Of a DNA stretch of 64,000 bases, positions 22,601-32,821 are shown in pieces. Under the pieces are notes generated by a model, which had not been told where the DNA came from, made no database searches, and worked only from the letters and a program-made list of their open reading frames with translations. A program made the position numbers and the translations under genes. Source of the stretch: Rhyacophila brunnea (lineage: Eukaryota; Arthropoda; Insecta; Trichoptera; Rhyacophilidae); NCBI GenBank assembly GCA_022495005.1, contig JAGYXB010000963.1:1-64000 (forward strand), in the 5' to 3' direction. Within the stretch, counting starts at the first letter, position 1. Every line of letters begins with the position of its first letter.

Positions 22601-25364
22601 CCTTAGAAAAAAGCATTAAAACAGGTTTTATTTTTGTATTTTTTTTTTATTTCTCAAAATAATTTCCTTGGAGCTCAATACACTTGGTTAGACGTTTCTC
22701 AATTTTTTAAACCGTCAGAAAAATAAGTTTTCGGAAGGTCCTCAAAATAAGCATTTGTCCGATCGATGACTTCTTCATTTGAAAAAAAACGTTGTCCACT
22801 TAGCCATTTTTTTAAGTTTGGGAAAAGGAAAAAGTCACTGGGCTAAATCTGGCGAATACAGTGGGTGGTCGACCAATTCGAACTTCAATTCTTCAATTTT
22901 AGCCATTGATCGTAAACGTGTGTTAACACGGGCATTGTCCTGATGAAAGAGGATTTTTTTCCTGTTTAAATGAGGCCGTTTTTCTTCAATTTTGTTTTAG
23001 CTGGTCCAATAAAGATGCATAATAATCCCCTGTTATTGTTTTTCCTTTTTCCAAATAGTCAACGAAAATAATTCCACGTGCATCCCAAAATACAGTAGCC
23101 ATAACCTTACCAGCTGATTTTACGGTTTTCGCCTTCTTTGGACATGGTTCGCCTTTCGCAATCCACTGCTTTGACTGTTCTTTCGTCTCGGGAGTATAGT
23201 GGTGTATCCATGTTTCATCTACAGTCACAAAGCGACGAAAAAATTTATCCGGATTGCGTTGCATGAGCGACAACAGGGCTTTAGAGGCCACCACCCTATT
23301 GCGTTTATTGTCGACTGTGAGCAAACGCGGCACCCATCTTGCAGAAATATTTTTCATGCCCAATTTGTCATGTAAAATAGAAATGACGCTACCTTTTGAG
23401 ATCCCTGTAACCTCAATTATCTCACTCAACTTTAATCTTCGGTCACTTAACACCATATCGTGGATTTTATTGATCATTTCTGGTGTAGTCACCTCTACAG
23501 GACGTCCTGAGCGTGGTTCATCCTTTGTTGATGTACGACCACGTTTAAATTTATTTAACCAGTTATAAATAGTTGCAAGTGAAGGAGCAGATGTGCCGTG
23601 AACTAAATCCAACTCATTTTTTATTTCCTTTGCTGTTAACCCTTTTATATTAAAATGTTTAATAACAGCTCTAAACTCAATTTTCCATTTTTCCATTTTC
23701 CACAATTTTTAAATGTACGAGAAACACACAACAACCCGACCAATCTGATTGAAACTTCGCAGCATACTGAATCGGTAGTGCCGCTGCATGAAAACAAACC
23801 GCTTGCAGTACTAGTCGCGCCACCTGTCGGCTTTTCTAAGGACTTATTGACCCACCCTCGTACTTCCCTACTTTATAAATCACCATTACTGTGCAACCGG
23901 TGGGCGGTTTGAAAATTTTACTACTAACAGAGATACAAAAATGGGAGATAGGTATAAAAAGGTTGACTACCCCTGGGCCCCTATACCAATGTTAGTAATG
24001 CATTATTTTTGTATAACTACCATTTAATATAATACTACAATTTTATTATTATTGTAATCATTTTATAGATTTCTACGCTGTCACATTTAACTGGACGTCA
24101 AAATGAGCATCAGAATTCACTAGCCAGCAGCATTTGCGATGCATTGAACAAAGAAGATAATCACATTATAAAGTACGAAGATTCTAAAGAAGGAATTCAA
24201 GAAAAGACGATAAAGCATTCAGGAATAATTGCACTTAACCAAAACTTCAAACACGAATTTCTGACGCCATCTTTACCGAAGGTCGTTCGTATTAAGTTGA
24301 GAAGAGTGATACATTTCCCACAAAATTTTATATGTGGCATTTGTTACGCTATAGTTGAATCCTCAGGTACATTAAATATTCACAAAATTGCATGCGCGAA
24401 GTCTGAAATCTCTAAGGCAATTGTAATCACAAATACTGGTCAAAAACAATACCAATGCAATATTTGCCCATTTAACAGCACGTGCCGCAGAAATTTCAAA
24501 AGACATACAGTGACACACACGGGAGAAAAACCGTATAAGTGCGACATTTGTTCATCTAAATTTACGCAACGCAGTCATCTTAAAACGCATAAAGTAATAC
24601 ATAGTGGTAAAAAACCATACCAATGTGATGTATGCTCATATACATCCGCGTATATAAGTAATCTTAAAGCTCATAAAATTACGCATACTGGCGAAAAACA
24701 GCATCAATGCGATGTTTGTTCGTTTAAAAGCTGGCATCTCAGTCATATGAAACGACATCAAATGACACATACTGGTGAAAAACCACATCAATGTGATATA
24801 TGTGCATTAAAATTTACACAGGTCGGTGATCTTAAAAGGCATAAAAAGACACATAGTGGCGAAAAGCCATTTCAATGTGATTTATGCCCGCTAAAATTCT
24901 CGGAGAAAGGTAATGTAAAAAAACATAAAATGACACATTCAGGCGAAAAACCATATCAATGCGTTGTTTGTTTGGTTAAGTTTACTAAACTGAGTAATCT
25001 CAAAACACATGAAATGACGCATACTGGTGAGAAACCTTATCAGTGCGATATTTGTTCGTATAAATGTACAACGCCTAGTGTTCTTAAAAGACATAAAAAA
25101 ACACATACTGGCGAAAAACAATATCAGTGCGGTACTTGTGCGTTTAAATTTGCGCAGCTCAGTGATCTTAAAAGACATAACAAAACACATTCCGGTGATA
25201 AGCCGTTTAAATGCGATGTTTGCTCATTCAAATGCTCGAGGCTCAGTAGTTTGAAAATACATAAAATGACGCATACTGGTGAAAAACCTTATCAATGTGA
25301 CGTTTGCTCCTCGAAATTCTCGCAGCTTGGCAATCTTAAAACACATAAATTACAACATACTTGA
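16605..25364 (+). CDS. ZnfC, C2H2 zinc-finger protein, 4 coding exons, 11 fingers
   Basis: Predicted join 16605-16730, 18485-18637, 21002-21154 and 24069-25364, all phase 0, about 575 residues, the longest member. Exon 1 (42 codons) starts M-D-L-K-R-V, so the usual E of the first psi-K-x-E motif is lost; I-K-Q-E is kept. Exon 2 carries I-K-S-E, V-K-R-E and P-G-C-S-F. Exon 3 carries I-K-S-E and I-K-D-E. Exon 4 starts I-S-T-L, has a C2HC finger (F-I-C-G-I-C ... H-K-I-A-C) and eleven C2H2 fingers with mostly T-G-E-K-P linkers. The exon 2 donor is weak, CCG|GTACAT against CAG|GTATGT in paralogs. Remains of one or two more fingers are visible after the stop (25405-25475). Intron 3 holds a mariner nested in a hAT-like element. 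Likely a nuclear DNA-binding protein of unknown target. Confidence 0.85.
16990..17451 (-). repeat. Repeat family B, copy 1
   Basis: About 460 bp bounded by caacgttttt and aaaaacg. It is the reverse complement of the copy at 59478-59879 and partly of 31425-31685. The core includes gatggctaaaagta and ttgttaaaaatcgattg in the other orientation. It is non-coding, with possible terminal inverted repeats of about 10 bp. It lies in intron 1 of ZnfC. Confidence 0.6.
17780..18300 (+). repeat. Dispersed repeat family A, copy 2
   Basis: It runs from attgccgactgaag through tgctcatactgacgcgtct and acaaatgtaatgcatag to aaagatggccctg. It lies in intron 1 of ZnfC, about 185 bp before exon 2. Confidence 0.6.
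18690..19215 (+). repeat. Dispersed repeat family A, copy 3
   Basis: This is a near full-length copy in intron 2 of ZnfC. With the LINE tail after it, it splits intron sequence that is continuous in ZnfB (7454-7750), so it inserted after the two genes separated. Confidence 0.65.
19225..19475 (+). pseudogene. 3' tail of a LINE (C-terminal coding remnant)
   Basis: The plus strand encodes a degraded C terminus with L-R-A-A-G-L-T-W and D-R-R-K-W, ending in an aagaagaagaa tail. The same tail occurs at 61790-61975 and, partly, at 59245-59310. It is likely the end of an RTE-like or related LINE open reading frame. Confidence 0.6.
19763..19990 (+). repeat. tRNA-derived SINE, copy 2
   Basis: The best-preserved copy. 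It has a tRNA-like head with ggccgcgcggcttaagcg (A-box region) and an exact B-box GGTTCGAATCC at 19815-19825, a body with atggacctaataggttgag, and a 3' end near attaggattggacatggtc. It lies in intron 2 of ZnfC, directly before another copy. Confidence 0.8.
20003..20230 (+). repeat. tRNA-derived SINE, copy 3
   Basis: A full-length but older copy with cagcttcgaatcctgg as B-box region. Its flanks (aattatggtaacag and gtgaccataaaatatcaa) match those of the SINE in intron 2 of ZnfB, so it was present before the duplication. A short (GT)n run follows at about 20267-20279. Confidence 0.75.
20401..20665. repeat. 265 bp element with perfect 20 bp inverted ends
   Basis: cgtagtagatatctgggttt at 20401-20420 is exactly complementary to 20646-20665. 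The interior has no inverted structure of note and no coding sequence. It may be a MITE or a LINE 3' end; the class is unknown. It lies in intron 2 of ZnfC. Confidence 0.5.
21228..21682 (-). pseudogene. LINE C-terminal fragment, antisense in ZnfC intron 3
   Basis: The minus strand encodes, with interruptions, the post-RT region of a non-LTR retrotransposon: Y-G-C-E-S-W-T-L near 21625, N-W-A-G-H near 21485, then a K-G-K-G-P and R-W-G-D stretch. The 5' part is missing. It begins 70 bp after exon 3 of ZnfC. Confidence 0.75.
21690..22115. repeat. Foldback repeat family F, copy 1
   Basis: Two inverted arms of about 80-90 bp (21690-21775 minus, 22020-22115 plus) share the unit with ggtgagtg, gaagatcccgaaaggc and cgggtcgcaaaaa. 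The same arrangement recurs at 48120-48465, including gtttttacctactttattgta-like sequence between the arms. Confidence 0.6.
22582..23860 (-). mobile_element. mariner transposon, copy 1
   Basis: 1,279 bp element with terminal inverted repeats starting cgagggtgggtcaataa, flanked by TA on both sides (22580-22581, 23861-23862). It encodes a mariner transposase on the minus strand and is antisense in intron 3 of ZnfC. It is nearly identical to the copy at 54861-56152. It resembles the mellifera subfamily of mariners as far as I recall that family. Confidence 0.93.
22986..23696 (-). pseudogene. mariner transposase, frameshifted
   Basis: Start ATG at 23696 (M-E-K-W-K-I-E-F). An N-terminal helix-turn-helix region includes S-G-R-P, then W-V-P-R-L-L at the usual linker and the first catalytic Asp in V-D-E-T-W. 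A two-base shortening of an A run near 22995 shifts the frame after L-L-D-Q-L-K. The later catalytic region (second and third Asp, 34 residues apart in the family) continues in another frame to about 22700. The protein is therefore predicted to be inactive. Confidence 0.85.
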
Positions 25365-25500
25365 TTTAAACCAAATTAACGTTATGTTCTCTCACATCTC
25401 GTTTTTCTAAAAAGACATGAAATGCTATTTTAATGAAAATCCATAGCATTGCAATGTCTTTATTTTCATTCCTCATATTTCGAATGTCCCAAAAAACAAT

Positions 25501-25690
25501 ATGTTACTTAAATTCTCACACTGCCAGTGTGTGTTTACCTTTGGTGAGTGTACACGGCGCCTAAAGATGCCGAAAGGCGAAACCCGGGTCGCAAAAAACG
25601 ACCTAAATGTAAGAGTACAGAGCTTGAATCCATTAGAATTTAAATTCAAATTCCATCAAGTACCTTCAGTCGATAGTATTAATATAATAT
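25501..25690 (+). repeat. Repeat family F, single arm
   Basis: One arm of the F unit (ggtgagtgtacacggcgcct through cgggtcgcaaaaaacgac), continuing into aaattccatcaagtacctt. The same continuation is seen at 48060-48130 and about 51415-51450. It lies in the 3' flank of ZnfC. Confidence 0.55.
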
Positions 25691-26149
25691 GTTACTTACT
25701 GATAAATATGAGAGTCAGCAAGTCTTATCAACAAACGCCAGTCGAACAACACATATTCCATACAGGACTGATGCACTGAGCATTTCCTTATATGGCAAGG
25801 AATGAATGCAGGCAACAGGTCAAATTGCTTTGTGAAAACGCTTCGAGACTGCAACAATGCAACAGTGGAAGTGCATTCTCTCGCAGCGATCCGATTTGTG
25901 AACACGTGTATTGCATTATCTGATTTGTTATATTTAATTTTGTATATCAATTCACTTTCTAAACTAGGGACTATCTCGCTTTTCTACCAGTGTGCATTTA
26001 ACCTCTAAATAAATATTTTTTACAACGACTGCTTATTTAAATGATTGATGATGTAAAATAAATGTAGATAGTTAATCAATATCATGTATCTTTAGGTCTA
26101 AGTTTACTTAAGTGTTTTACAATTTTGAGAAAAGGTCCAATCTCAATAC

Positions 26150-26890
26150 TTGTTTTACTCCAGAATGTTTTATTAAATTTTAAATTATTTATTTATTTAT
26201 TTAAAAAAGACACGTTGAGAACATAACAAATAAAATTATTAATTCAGGACGTCCACACCATGACATTTAGAATAAAAATTACAAATAATCAGTTAGAGAA
26301 AAAACAAGATAGAGAAAAAAAACAAAGCAAAAATATTTGAATACAAAAGAAATAAAATAAAAAAATATTAATAAAAAAAAATACAAATTAAACAATAAAA
26401 TTGGATTTAAAAACAGAATGTATAAATGATCGTCAAAAATATCTAAATCTCTAGGGAGTGCATTGACAAGCCGCACAGCCCTCGCTATTGGTGCCTGGTG
26501 AGCCTGACATGAGGAAACAGCTTTCACCCAACATAGGTCATGGCTGCGACCACGCATGTAATTGACGGGTGCGTAAAAATTCAAATTTTCTAGAATATCG
26601 GGATTGAAAACGAGACCACGTGAGAGCAGGGAAAATTGCTTTAAGAGCAGAAGTGACCTACGAGCTTCAAGACAATAAAAGGCGAGCATGCCTTGAAGAA
26701 AGTTAGTCAGAAAATACTCGTTTGAGATAGTGTCAAAAGGTTTATAATTATAAACTTTAAAATAAAGATGACGAAGAATTTTTTTCTGAACACGCTCTAA
26801 AACAAGTTTATAGGAAACCTCATAAGGACTCCAGATAATGGAGCCATACTCAAGAATATTCCGTACTAAAATATGAATGATACGAATACA
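26150..26890 (-). pseudogene. Non-LTR retrotransposon, reverse transcriptase C-terminal part
   Basis: The minus strand reads R-N-I-L-E-Y-G-S-I-I-W-S-P-Y, then E-R-V-Q-K-K, then R-A-V-R-L-V-N-A-L-P, a typical C terminus of jockey/CR1-like reverse transcriptases. One frameshift is present. It ends in a (TAAA)n-type tail at about 26183-26205. The 5' part is absent. Confidence 0.75.
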
Positions 26891-27670
26891 ATAATATGAT
26901 TTTTGTAATAATTTATTTATTTATAAATGAGTCCGAATACAGTAATAAAGAAAAACGTATATTATCTACTATTTTTTAATTCGAACTAATAATTCACAAA
27001 ATTTAAGAATATACTTAATATTCTTTTTATAAACACACATAATTTGAAAACGCTTCTAAGAGATGTGTAGCTGTCAGTATATATTTGATCAAATATCTAT
27101 TTTCAATGTATCAAATTATTCGACCGCAATAATAAATTTCCAGCGACTCATATTCCGGTAAACAAACCTGTGTCAGCAGATTGATTGGCGGTATTCAATA
27201 CGGTATCGCAATGGAAAATTAATCTAATATCTATTCCCATAGTATCACATTATTTATTATGACTGTCATAATAAATAAAATTCACAGCTATTCGTATTTA
27301 AACCGCTGACTCGTTCAATATAATAATGTACTGGAATATAATGTTTAGGTTTTACTTTTGACTGTATAAATAACGAATAATGATTTATCAAAATGTCACT
27401 CGAATATACGTTTCCAGTCTGTTACCATCGCGGTCTTTATATCGCTGCGCAAAACATCTGATTGTACCGAGATGCGAACCTCGCATCCGTACCTATCATA
27501 AGTTTAGTATTGTAACATAATTGCTGTAACATACTATTATACCTACCGTTACGCCTAATAAAACTCGCTCCTGCATACATCTTCGACTTCTTCATCATCA
27601 TCCTAAACACCATAACCTACGACACACCGACAACTCCCAAAGTGATATGAACATGCATCGTACACTACAG
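26891..27670. other. Intergenic DNA, nothing recognised
   Basis: AT-rich spacer between LINE fragments. A T-arm-like palindrome, gatgcgaacctcgcatc, lies at about 27471-27487, perhaps from a decayed tRNA-derived SINE on the minus strand. No coding exon is seen. Confidence 0.4.
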
Positions 27671-28212
27671 ATATATCATCATCAGCCTGAATCTATCCAC
27701 TGCTGGATGAAGGCCTCTGCAAGCTGCTTCCACTTCTCTCAGTCCTGTACATTGCGTTGCCACGTACTTCCGCAGAACTTTATTATTTCATCGATCCAGC
27801 GGCCTCTAGGTCTACCTTGCGGACGTGTTGTACTTCTTGGATACTACTAGATGACTAGATTTGTCCAACGATTGTCTCTTCTTCGAACTATGTGTCCAGC
27901 CCATCTCCATTTAAGGTTTTTAATAAACTCTATTACATCGAAAACTCTTGTCTGCTTCCTTATCCACTCATTCCTCTTTTTATCCTTTCGCGTTATGCCC
28001 AGCATGCACCTCTCCATACCACATTGTGCTACTCTAAGTTTCTGAATCTCTCTTTTACTTAAGGTCCATGTTTCACATGCATATGTGATCATGGGCAGCA
28101 CACACTAGTCGAACACTTTGCGCTTTAGGCATAGTGTATCACTTTTGAAGACATTATTCAGGCGGCCAAAAGCACTCCAGCTTAGCTTTACTCTGCGAAC
28201 AATTTCATCAAA
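27671..28212 (-). pseudogene. RTE-type LINE 3' fragment
   Basis: The minus strand encodes T-Y-A-C-E-T-W-T-L, R-C-M-L-G-I-T-R-K-D and K-W-R-W-A-G-H, as in the RTE at 4640-6366, ending in a (ATG)n tail at 27673-27684. It is 5' truncated near 28212 and has stops. Confidence 0.8.
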
Positions 28213-28254
28213 TATAACAATATATACAACCATAGAAAAATCTTTTTAGAAAAA

Positions 28255-28345
28255 ATACGACACCTAGCAGGTTTCGAACCTGCGTCTCTCGGGATTCGCG
28301 CCCACGTCCATTGACCACTTGCAATCTAAATCTTGTCTAATTGCG
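28255..28345 (-). repeat. tRNA-like SINE head
   Basis: The minus strand has a perfect T-arm (gcagg-tttcgaa-cctgc at 28267-28283 on plus) and an A-box-like gtggtcaatgg. The acceptor stem does not pair, so I call a SINE remnant rather than a tRNA gene. Confidence 0.45.
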
Positions 28346-29217
28346 ATAAATTATAACTAATGGTACTTAATTACAAGTTTTAAAAATTTAACATCCTTTT
28401 TATTGAACATACATAATTTGAAAATACTTCTGAGAAATATAATATAACCAATAGAAAAAAACTTATATGTTTATTACTTATGTGCGGTAAACATGAAAAC
28501 TACCATTATTGGTAGTAGCAGCAACGCGGCAGCTATGCAGTGGAGCCTCTCAATTTTCTTAGAAATTGGGAGCATCGGCCTCACATGCCCGACACTTATG
28601 TCGAGTCATAAATTGCCCATAACTGTGCAATAGTGTCACCATTTATTTGGCAATTGTATCGGCAATCTGAAATTTTTGATGCTCGTTTACAGGCCTCTCT
28701 ATATTTAATATATCTACCAACCACGCTGCCAGAAAGCATGAGCTATATAATGGGAAAATTTTGGCAACGTAGATTAGTATTTTCGTGTTTTGGTGAACTA
28801 CAATATTAACGGCAATAGAATTGCCGTAGACATTACCTCGTTTACAGCCCCATTAAATTCGTTTATTGTGATCTAGGTATAGAATAAATAAATACTATTA
28901 TGAGTAGCAGATTTATTTTTAATATGGTAGACACAATGTAACAGCTGAATTTGTAAATGTACCTACCGTACTAAATAATCAGACAGTGTTTCAATACAGA
29001 CATACTACCCACTGTAAATAGTTAGTCACGAAATTTCTCAATTTCCCATGGATCGATAATGGCTCATTGTTTTCGAGAAAACTTAATGTGTGTTTCTTTC
29101 TTGTATGATGTCAAGTAAGTATTCGCTAGGGGGAAAATGGACTACCATGTCGCGGGAGACGTTCAACATCTACTTCGATGTCTCCGAACATTTTGCTTAT
29201 ATACATACACCTACATC
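28346..29217. other. Intergenic DNA left of the ORF1 element
   Basis: No gene or clear repeat recognised. The final bases contain the target site aggaggacttaa duplicated around the element at 29230-31113. Confidence 0.4.
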
Positions 29218-29229
29218 AGGAGGACTTAA

Positions 29230-31113
29230 CACTTGCGGTCTAGCACCCGTCGCGAGCAGTCGCCTTTCCGTGCGCTCCGACTCCAGCTCAGACTTTCTAC
29301 ACTCGAGAACTTCAATCCACCGCAATACCAGCCGACATAGCAATCTCAACCCAATTTGCTACAACCTGCCGACCAGCAAAGCTACCTACTTTTGCCGCTA
29401 CCAGCCGACCTGCAAACTCAACCTACTTTACAACATACGGCCGACCAGCAAAATATACCTACTTTTTGCCACTACCTGCCGAGCAATTTTATATTTTGCA
29501 ATCCACCGCAAGTGACCCTCCGCCGACGATAAGATGGAACACATCCAAATTGAAATCACCAGACTCGCCGCATTCCGGCCCACCAAACTCCGGGATCTCA
29601 TGACGCTGCACTTCCTGCTCTTGACGGCATATCAAGAGCAGGCCGAATCGGCGTCACTAGCAGACCCTCCAGCCCGCCCTCCTCCCACCTGGAGGAAAAA
29701 CTTCAACCAGCCACGACGCCCATCACCGCACACTTGGACTCGGACCACTCAACACCAGCACACACCATCACACCTCAACAGCGCGCCGATCAAAGAGGCA
29801 CACCCAGCCACCAACTCAGGACAAGATATCGACCACCTATCGGTCGTTATCAGGGGCTTCCAGATCGGCACGCACACGGAAGACATCACCAACGATCTTC
29901 TCAAGAGAGGCCTCCCAATCGTCAGCGTCAGGAGGATGACGCGGGGCAGGAGCCGGCATCCAATGCCACTTGTCCTAGTCAAACTCCTAGACAACGACAG
30001 AGGGAGGCAGATTCACTCTCTAAAACACGCCCTCCGCCGGAATGTCACCATCGAAACACCGCGGAAGTTCACCACCACCAACATCTCGCACCGCAACACA
30101 TACCAAGTCAACGCAACGACGTCTTCCCAGACCCAGACAGACGTTCGGCTTCACAAGGAGACCTCGACGGAAGTTGTTGCCTCCTTCGCTGAGGCCGAAC
30201 CAATATCCCCGGAAACACAACCGGCCACAACCACTGCACCTGAGACCCCGACTTCCGACTCTGTCAACAACTCATATGCAGAGACAGAGTCCCCGGAAGT
30301 CGAAAGACCCGAAACCCCGTTATCTGAAACCGAGGAGTATCTTGACACCCTGGACGACCACGAACAGGCTTCCGCTGGCTATGCCGAACTCATCGACAAC
30401 CTAAAAGAAGCACTGCCACAAAACCTTGACAACGAAGACCCTAACATAACAGCCCCATTCTACAATGGCCTCATCGAGATCTGCCGGAAACATATTTCCC
30501 TCAACCCAGACCCAGACTACGTCGCCGAAAAATCCCACGAACTTGAACTGCTGATACTAAATCATCAAGATGAATTACAACCCAGCAACATCCCAGATCC
30601 TGCCTCACCCACACCCGACCTACCAAAGAAGAGCAGAAAGAACAAGAAGAAAAAGACGCCAAAACCCGACAAAAACACTGACCACCGCCATGAGACCAAT
30701 CAACGCGCCTACTTCTTGAAGAAGAAGTAAGCCCTCAAGACCACGCGCCCGAACCAGGACCAAGCCCACCCCAGCCAACTGCCAAGAAGCAGAGCTCCGA
30801 GCGGCGATACTCGGAGCTCCTCCAGGCTACGGCGAAAACCGGAAGCGAAGAAGACGAACCAAAACGACAAGAGGTGTGCGAAGAAATCGACGGACGCCTG
30901 CGTGAAGTTTGTTTTACTTTTTAACTCATTCAGATCAATTCACTGAGACCTACAACCCGGCCTCGCTCGGTCGCGAAGCCACCGAGGCTGGATCTCACCA
31001 TCACCAATCAAGCGCCCTCACAGATAGGCACAAGATATTGCGGGAGTAGACGCTTAAAGAACCGTCAGGCATCCCTCATGAATACGCGCATTACCCTAAG
31101 TAAGTAAGTAAGT
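29230..31113 (+). mobile_element. Non-autonomous jockey-like LINE carrying only ORF1
   Basis: Flanked by a perfect 12 bp duplication, aggaggacttaa, at 29218-29229 and 31114-31125. The 5' leader has 3-4 imperfect repeats containing accagccgacc. One intact open reading frame (29534-30730) follows, then about 380 bp and a (TAAG)n tail ending at 31113. There is no endonuclease or reverse transcriptase, so it must use enzymes in trans. It is clearly GC-richer than its surroundings. Confidence 0.8.
29534..30730 (+). CDS. ORF1 (Gag-like) protein of a jockey-type element
   Basis: 398 residues, uninterrupted. Residues about 95-180 (V-V-I-R-G-F, a Glu-Asp-Ile helix, P-L-V-L-V-K-L, then R-R-N-V-T-I-E) fit the PRE_C2HC domain that precedes zinc knuckles in jockey, Helena and X-element ORF1 proteins. 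No CCHC knuckles follow. Instead there is a Thr/Pro/Glu-rich acidic region (about 200-290), an Asp/Glu-rich region and a Lys-rich tail (K-N-K-K-K-K near 370). It probably binds element RNA. Start ATG 29534 is the first in frame after the leader repeats. The open frame and intact target duplication suggest a young insertion. Confidence 0.75.
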   Translation: MEHIQIEITRLAAFRPTKLRDLMTLHFLLLTAYQEQAESASLADPPARPPPTWRKNFNQPRRPSPHTWTRTTQHQHTPSHLNSAPIKEAHPATNSGQDIDHLSVVIRGFQIGTHTEDITNDLLKRGLPIVSVRRMTRGRSRHPMPLVLVKLLDNDRGRQIHSLKHALRRNVTIETPRKFTTTNISHRNTYQVNATTSSQTQTDVRLHKETSTEVVASFAEAEPISPETQPATTTAPETPTSDSVNNSYAETESPEVERPETPLSETEEYLDTLDDHEQASAGYAELIDNLKEALPQNLDNEDPNITAPFYNGLIEICRKHISLNPDPDYVAEKSHELELLILNHQDELQPSNIPDPASPTPDLPKKSRKNKKKKTPKPDKNTDHRHETNQRAYFLKKK

Positions 31114-31149
31114 AGGAGGACTTAAATCAGTTGCCGCAGACATGTTGGC

Positions 31150-31424
31150 CGGGGAGGTTGTGTTGGTCAGTGCTGCGTATATATTTATTACCTCTTCTTC
31201 TTGGTCGTACACTTATTATGGCTGAGAACCGTGACCATCCTTTTAGCGACCAACACTTTCGATCCATCTCGATTTTCCGCTTCTCTCAGGGCAGCATGAA
31301 TGGTGCCTCCAGTCAGCTCTTTTATTTGGTCGCTCCATCGCACAGCGCTTTTCTTCTGTTTCGCCTTCCCTGGAGGCTATCCAAAACCACCAGTCTCTCC
31401 AGGTCCATCCAGACCAGTGCCCAC
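31150..31424 (-). pseudogene. LINE C-terminal fragment
   Basis: The minus strand reads R-W-S-D-Q-I-K-E-L-T-G and A-L-R-E-A-E-N-R, a typical end of LINE reverse transcriptase proteins, then an aagaagaa tail at about 31190. It directly abuts repeat family B. Confidence 0.6.
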
Positions 31425-31685
31425 TTAGCAACCAATAATAGCGGATTGCATTACGGATTTCTTCCGAAATAACTTTTCATACAAAACAGAATTAACTGAA
31501 AATGAATTCAATTCTACTTAAAGATGGCTAAAAGTATGAAAAGAATGCATTGGCATCGTGTTCTGATATATTCTAAAAGTTTGAAATGTCTAACTAGTCG
31601 GGAAGTTTGTTAAAAATCGATTGAAAAATTTGTACTGGATAAACAACTACCGGACAAATAAGAATACGAGCTAATAAAAACGTTG
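31425..31685 (+). repeat. Repeat family B, copy 2 (truncated)
   Basis: It matches 59640-59879, from gcaaccaataat to aaaaacgttg. Confidence 0.65.
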
Positions 31686-31898
31686 TAATAAGGTGGTGGG
31701 TGTGAAAAGAGAAAGAAGAGCGGGTATTCAAATGACTCATGTTGAGCAATATGTTGCGCACCATTCCACACTCGCCAAAATCAGAAGCGCGGCCTGTGCG
31801 CTTGTTTTGGAAGCGACAACATGCAACATATTCTGCGTCACATAGAAATGTCGCAATATGGTGTTGCAACGTTGGGGGACAGTGTGCAATATTACAGA

Positions 31899-32310
31899 CA
31901 TGGCCCCCACATCCTGAAGTGGGCCCCAGTCCAGGATCTTTGGAGGCCCCCCGCTACCTATCTCTAAGGATAAAGGTAGCGTGACGCTCTACAGTAGCTT
32001 TTTACAAATGGTGTACGCAGTAAAATTAATATGTATATTTAGTGTTTTTTTTGTATATTTTAAAACTTACATCCATTTGAATTATTATGGAGATGTCGAG
32101 TATCCATACACGATTAAACATTGTACAGAAATTGTGTAAAAATATTATTGAAGGACAATAGCCCCGCAGGCGACTTTTTTACTATTTGAACAAATTTGTG
32201 ATATGTGTTTATCTCACTTATCTGGTTAACTCGCCACGCCGGGCCCCACGTAAGCCCGGGCCCCCAGGCTAGACTCCTGTCAGCCCCCCCCCCCCCTTGT
32301 GGGGGCCATA
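31899..32310. mobile_element. hAT-type MITE family E, copy 1 (8 bp target duplication)
   Basis: The ends catggcccccacat and tgtgggggccat(a) are inverted repeats. Flanked by attacaga at 31891-31898 and 32311-32318. It contains a 13-base C run near the right end. The 8 bp duplication points to hAT. Confidence 0.8.
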
Positions 32311-32821
32311 ATTACAGACTCACGTATATGTTCAATTTGTCCCCTAGTGAATACGAGGCTTCAGAGTCAAACATATAAATATTAACAAACTTATCCCTAA
32401 GATTTATGCTAGATGGATATTTTTAAACAAAAGTAAATAATTGTGCATCAGCAAAAATATGTTAATGTTTTATAGTTTTTTGTGGACTCTACTGGATATC
32501 CACGCCAAGATTCCAAGTTTCAACTTTCTCACTACAATATCCACTAATCAATTTTCTTCACACCCATTGCCCGATAAATGCTACCTAAACATTTGTACTA
32601 TTTTACCTTTATAATAAGTGTTTCGATATATATTTAAGGTTTCCATGGTGAAAAGCGAAATGATCATAATTATGTTGTTAAATTTCAAACAAATGTTCCA
32701 ACAGGATACTTATTATATTGTTGTATAGGAAAGGTATGATTATCAAGAAGTAGTTTCTTTACGCTCTGGTTATTTATTTATTCTCATTAATTGTTTAAAG
32801 ATTACAATTATTTTAGAAGCA

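Larger units (their letters stand above)
22253..23975. mobile_element. hAT-like element interrupted by a mariner
   Basis: The left end gaggggtagtcaacc and right end ggttgactacccctg are inverted repeats of CAGGGGTAGTCAACC type. Without the mariner (22582-23860) the element is about 440 bp and non-coding. A clean 8 bp target duplication was not found. Related to 47716-48615. Confidence 0.6.

Noticed and set aside
28255..28345. Possible tRNA gene on the minus strand
   Set aside because: The T-arm is perfect but the acceptor stem does not pair and the anticodon arm is poor. A tRNA-derived SINE is more likely.
29734..30192. 152-codon open frame inside the ORF1 element
   Set aside because: A shadow frame of the 398-residue ORF1; its Arg/His/Gln-rich composition follows from the GC-rich codon bias.
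32283..32296. C homopolymer as an origin or telomere-like signal
   Set aside because: It lies inside a family E MITE and is a simple expansion of a C run present in other copies.
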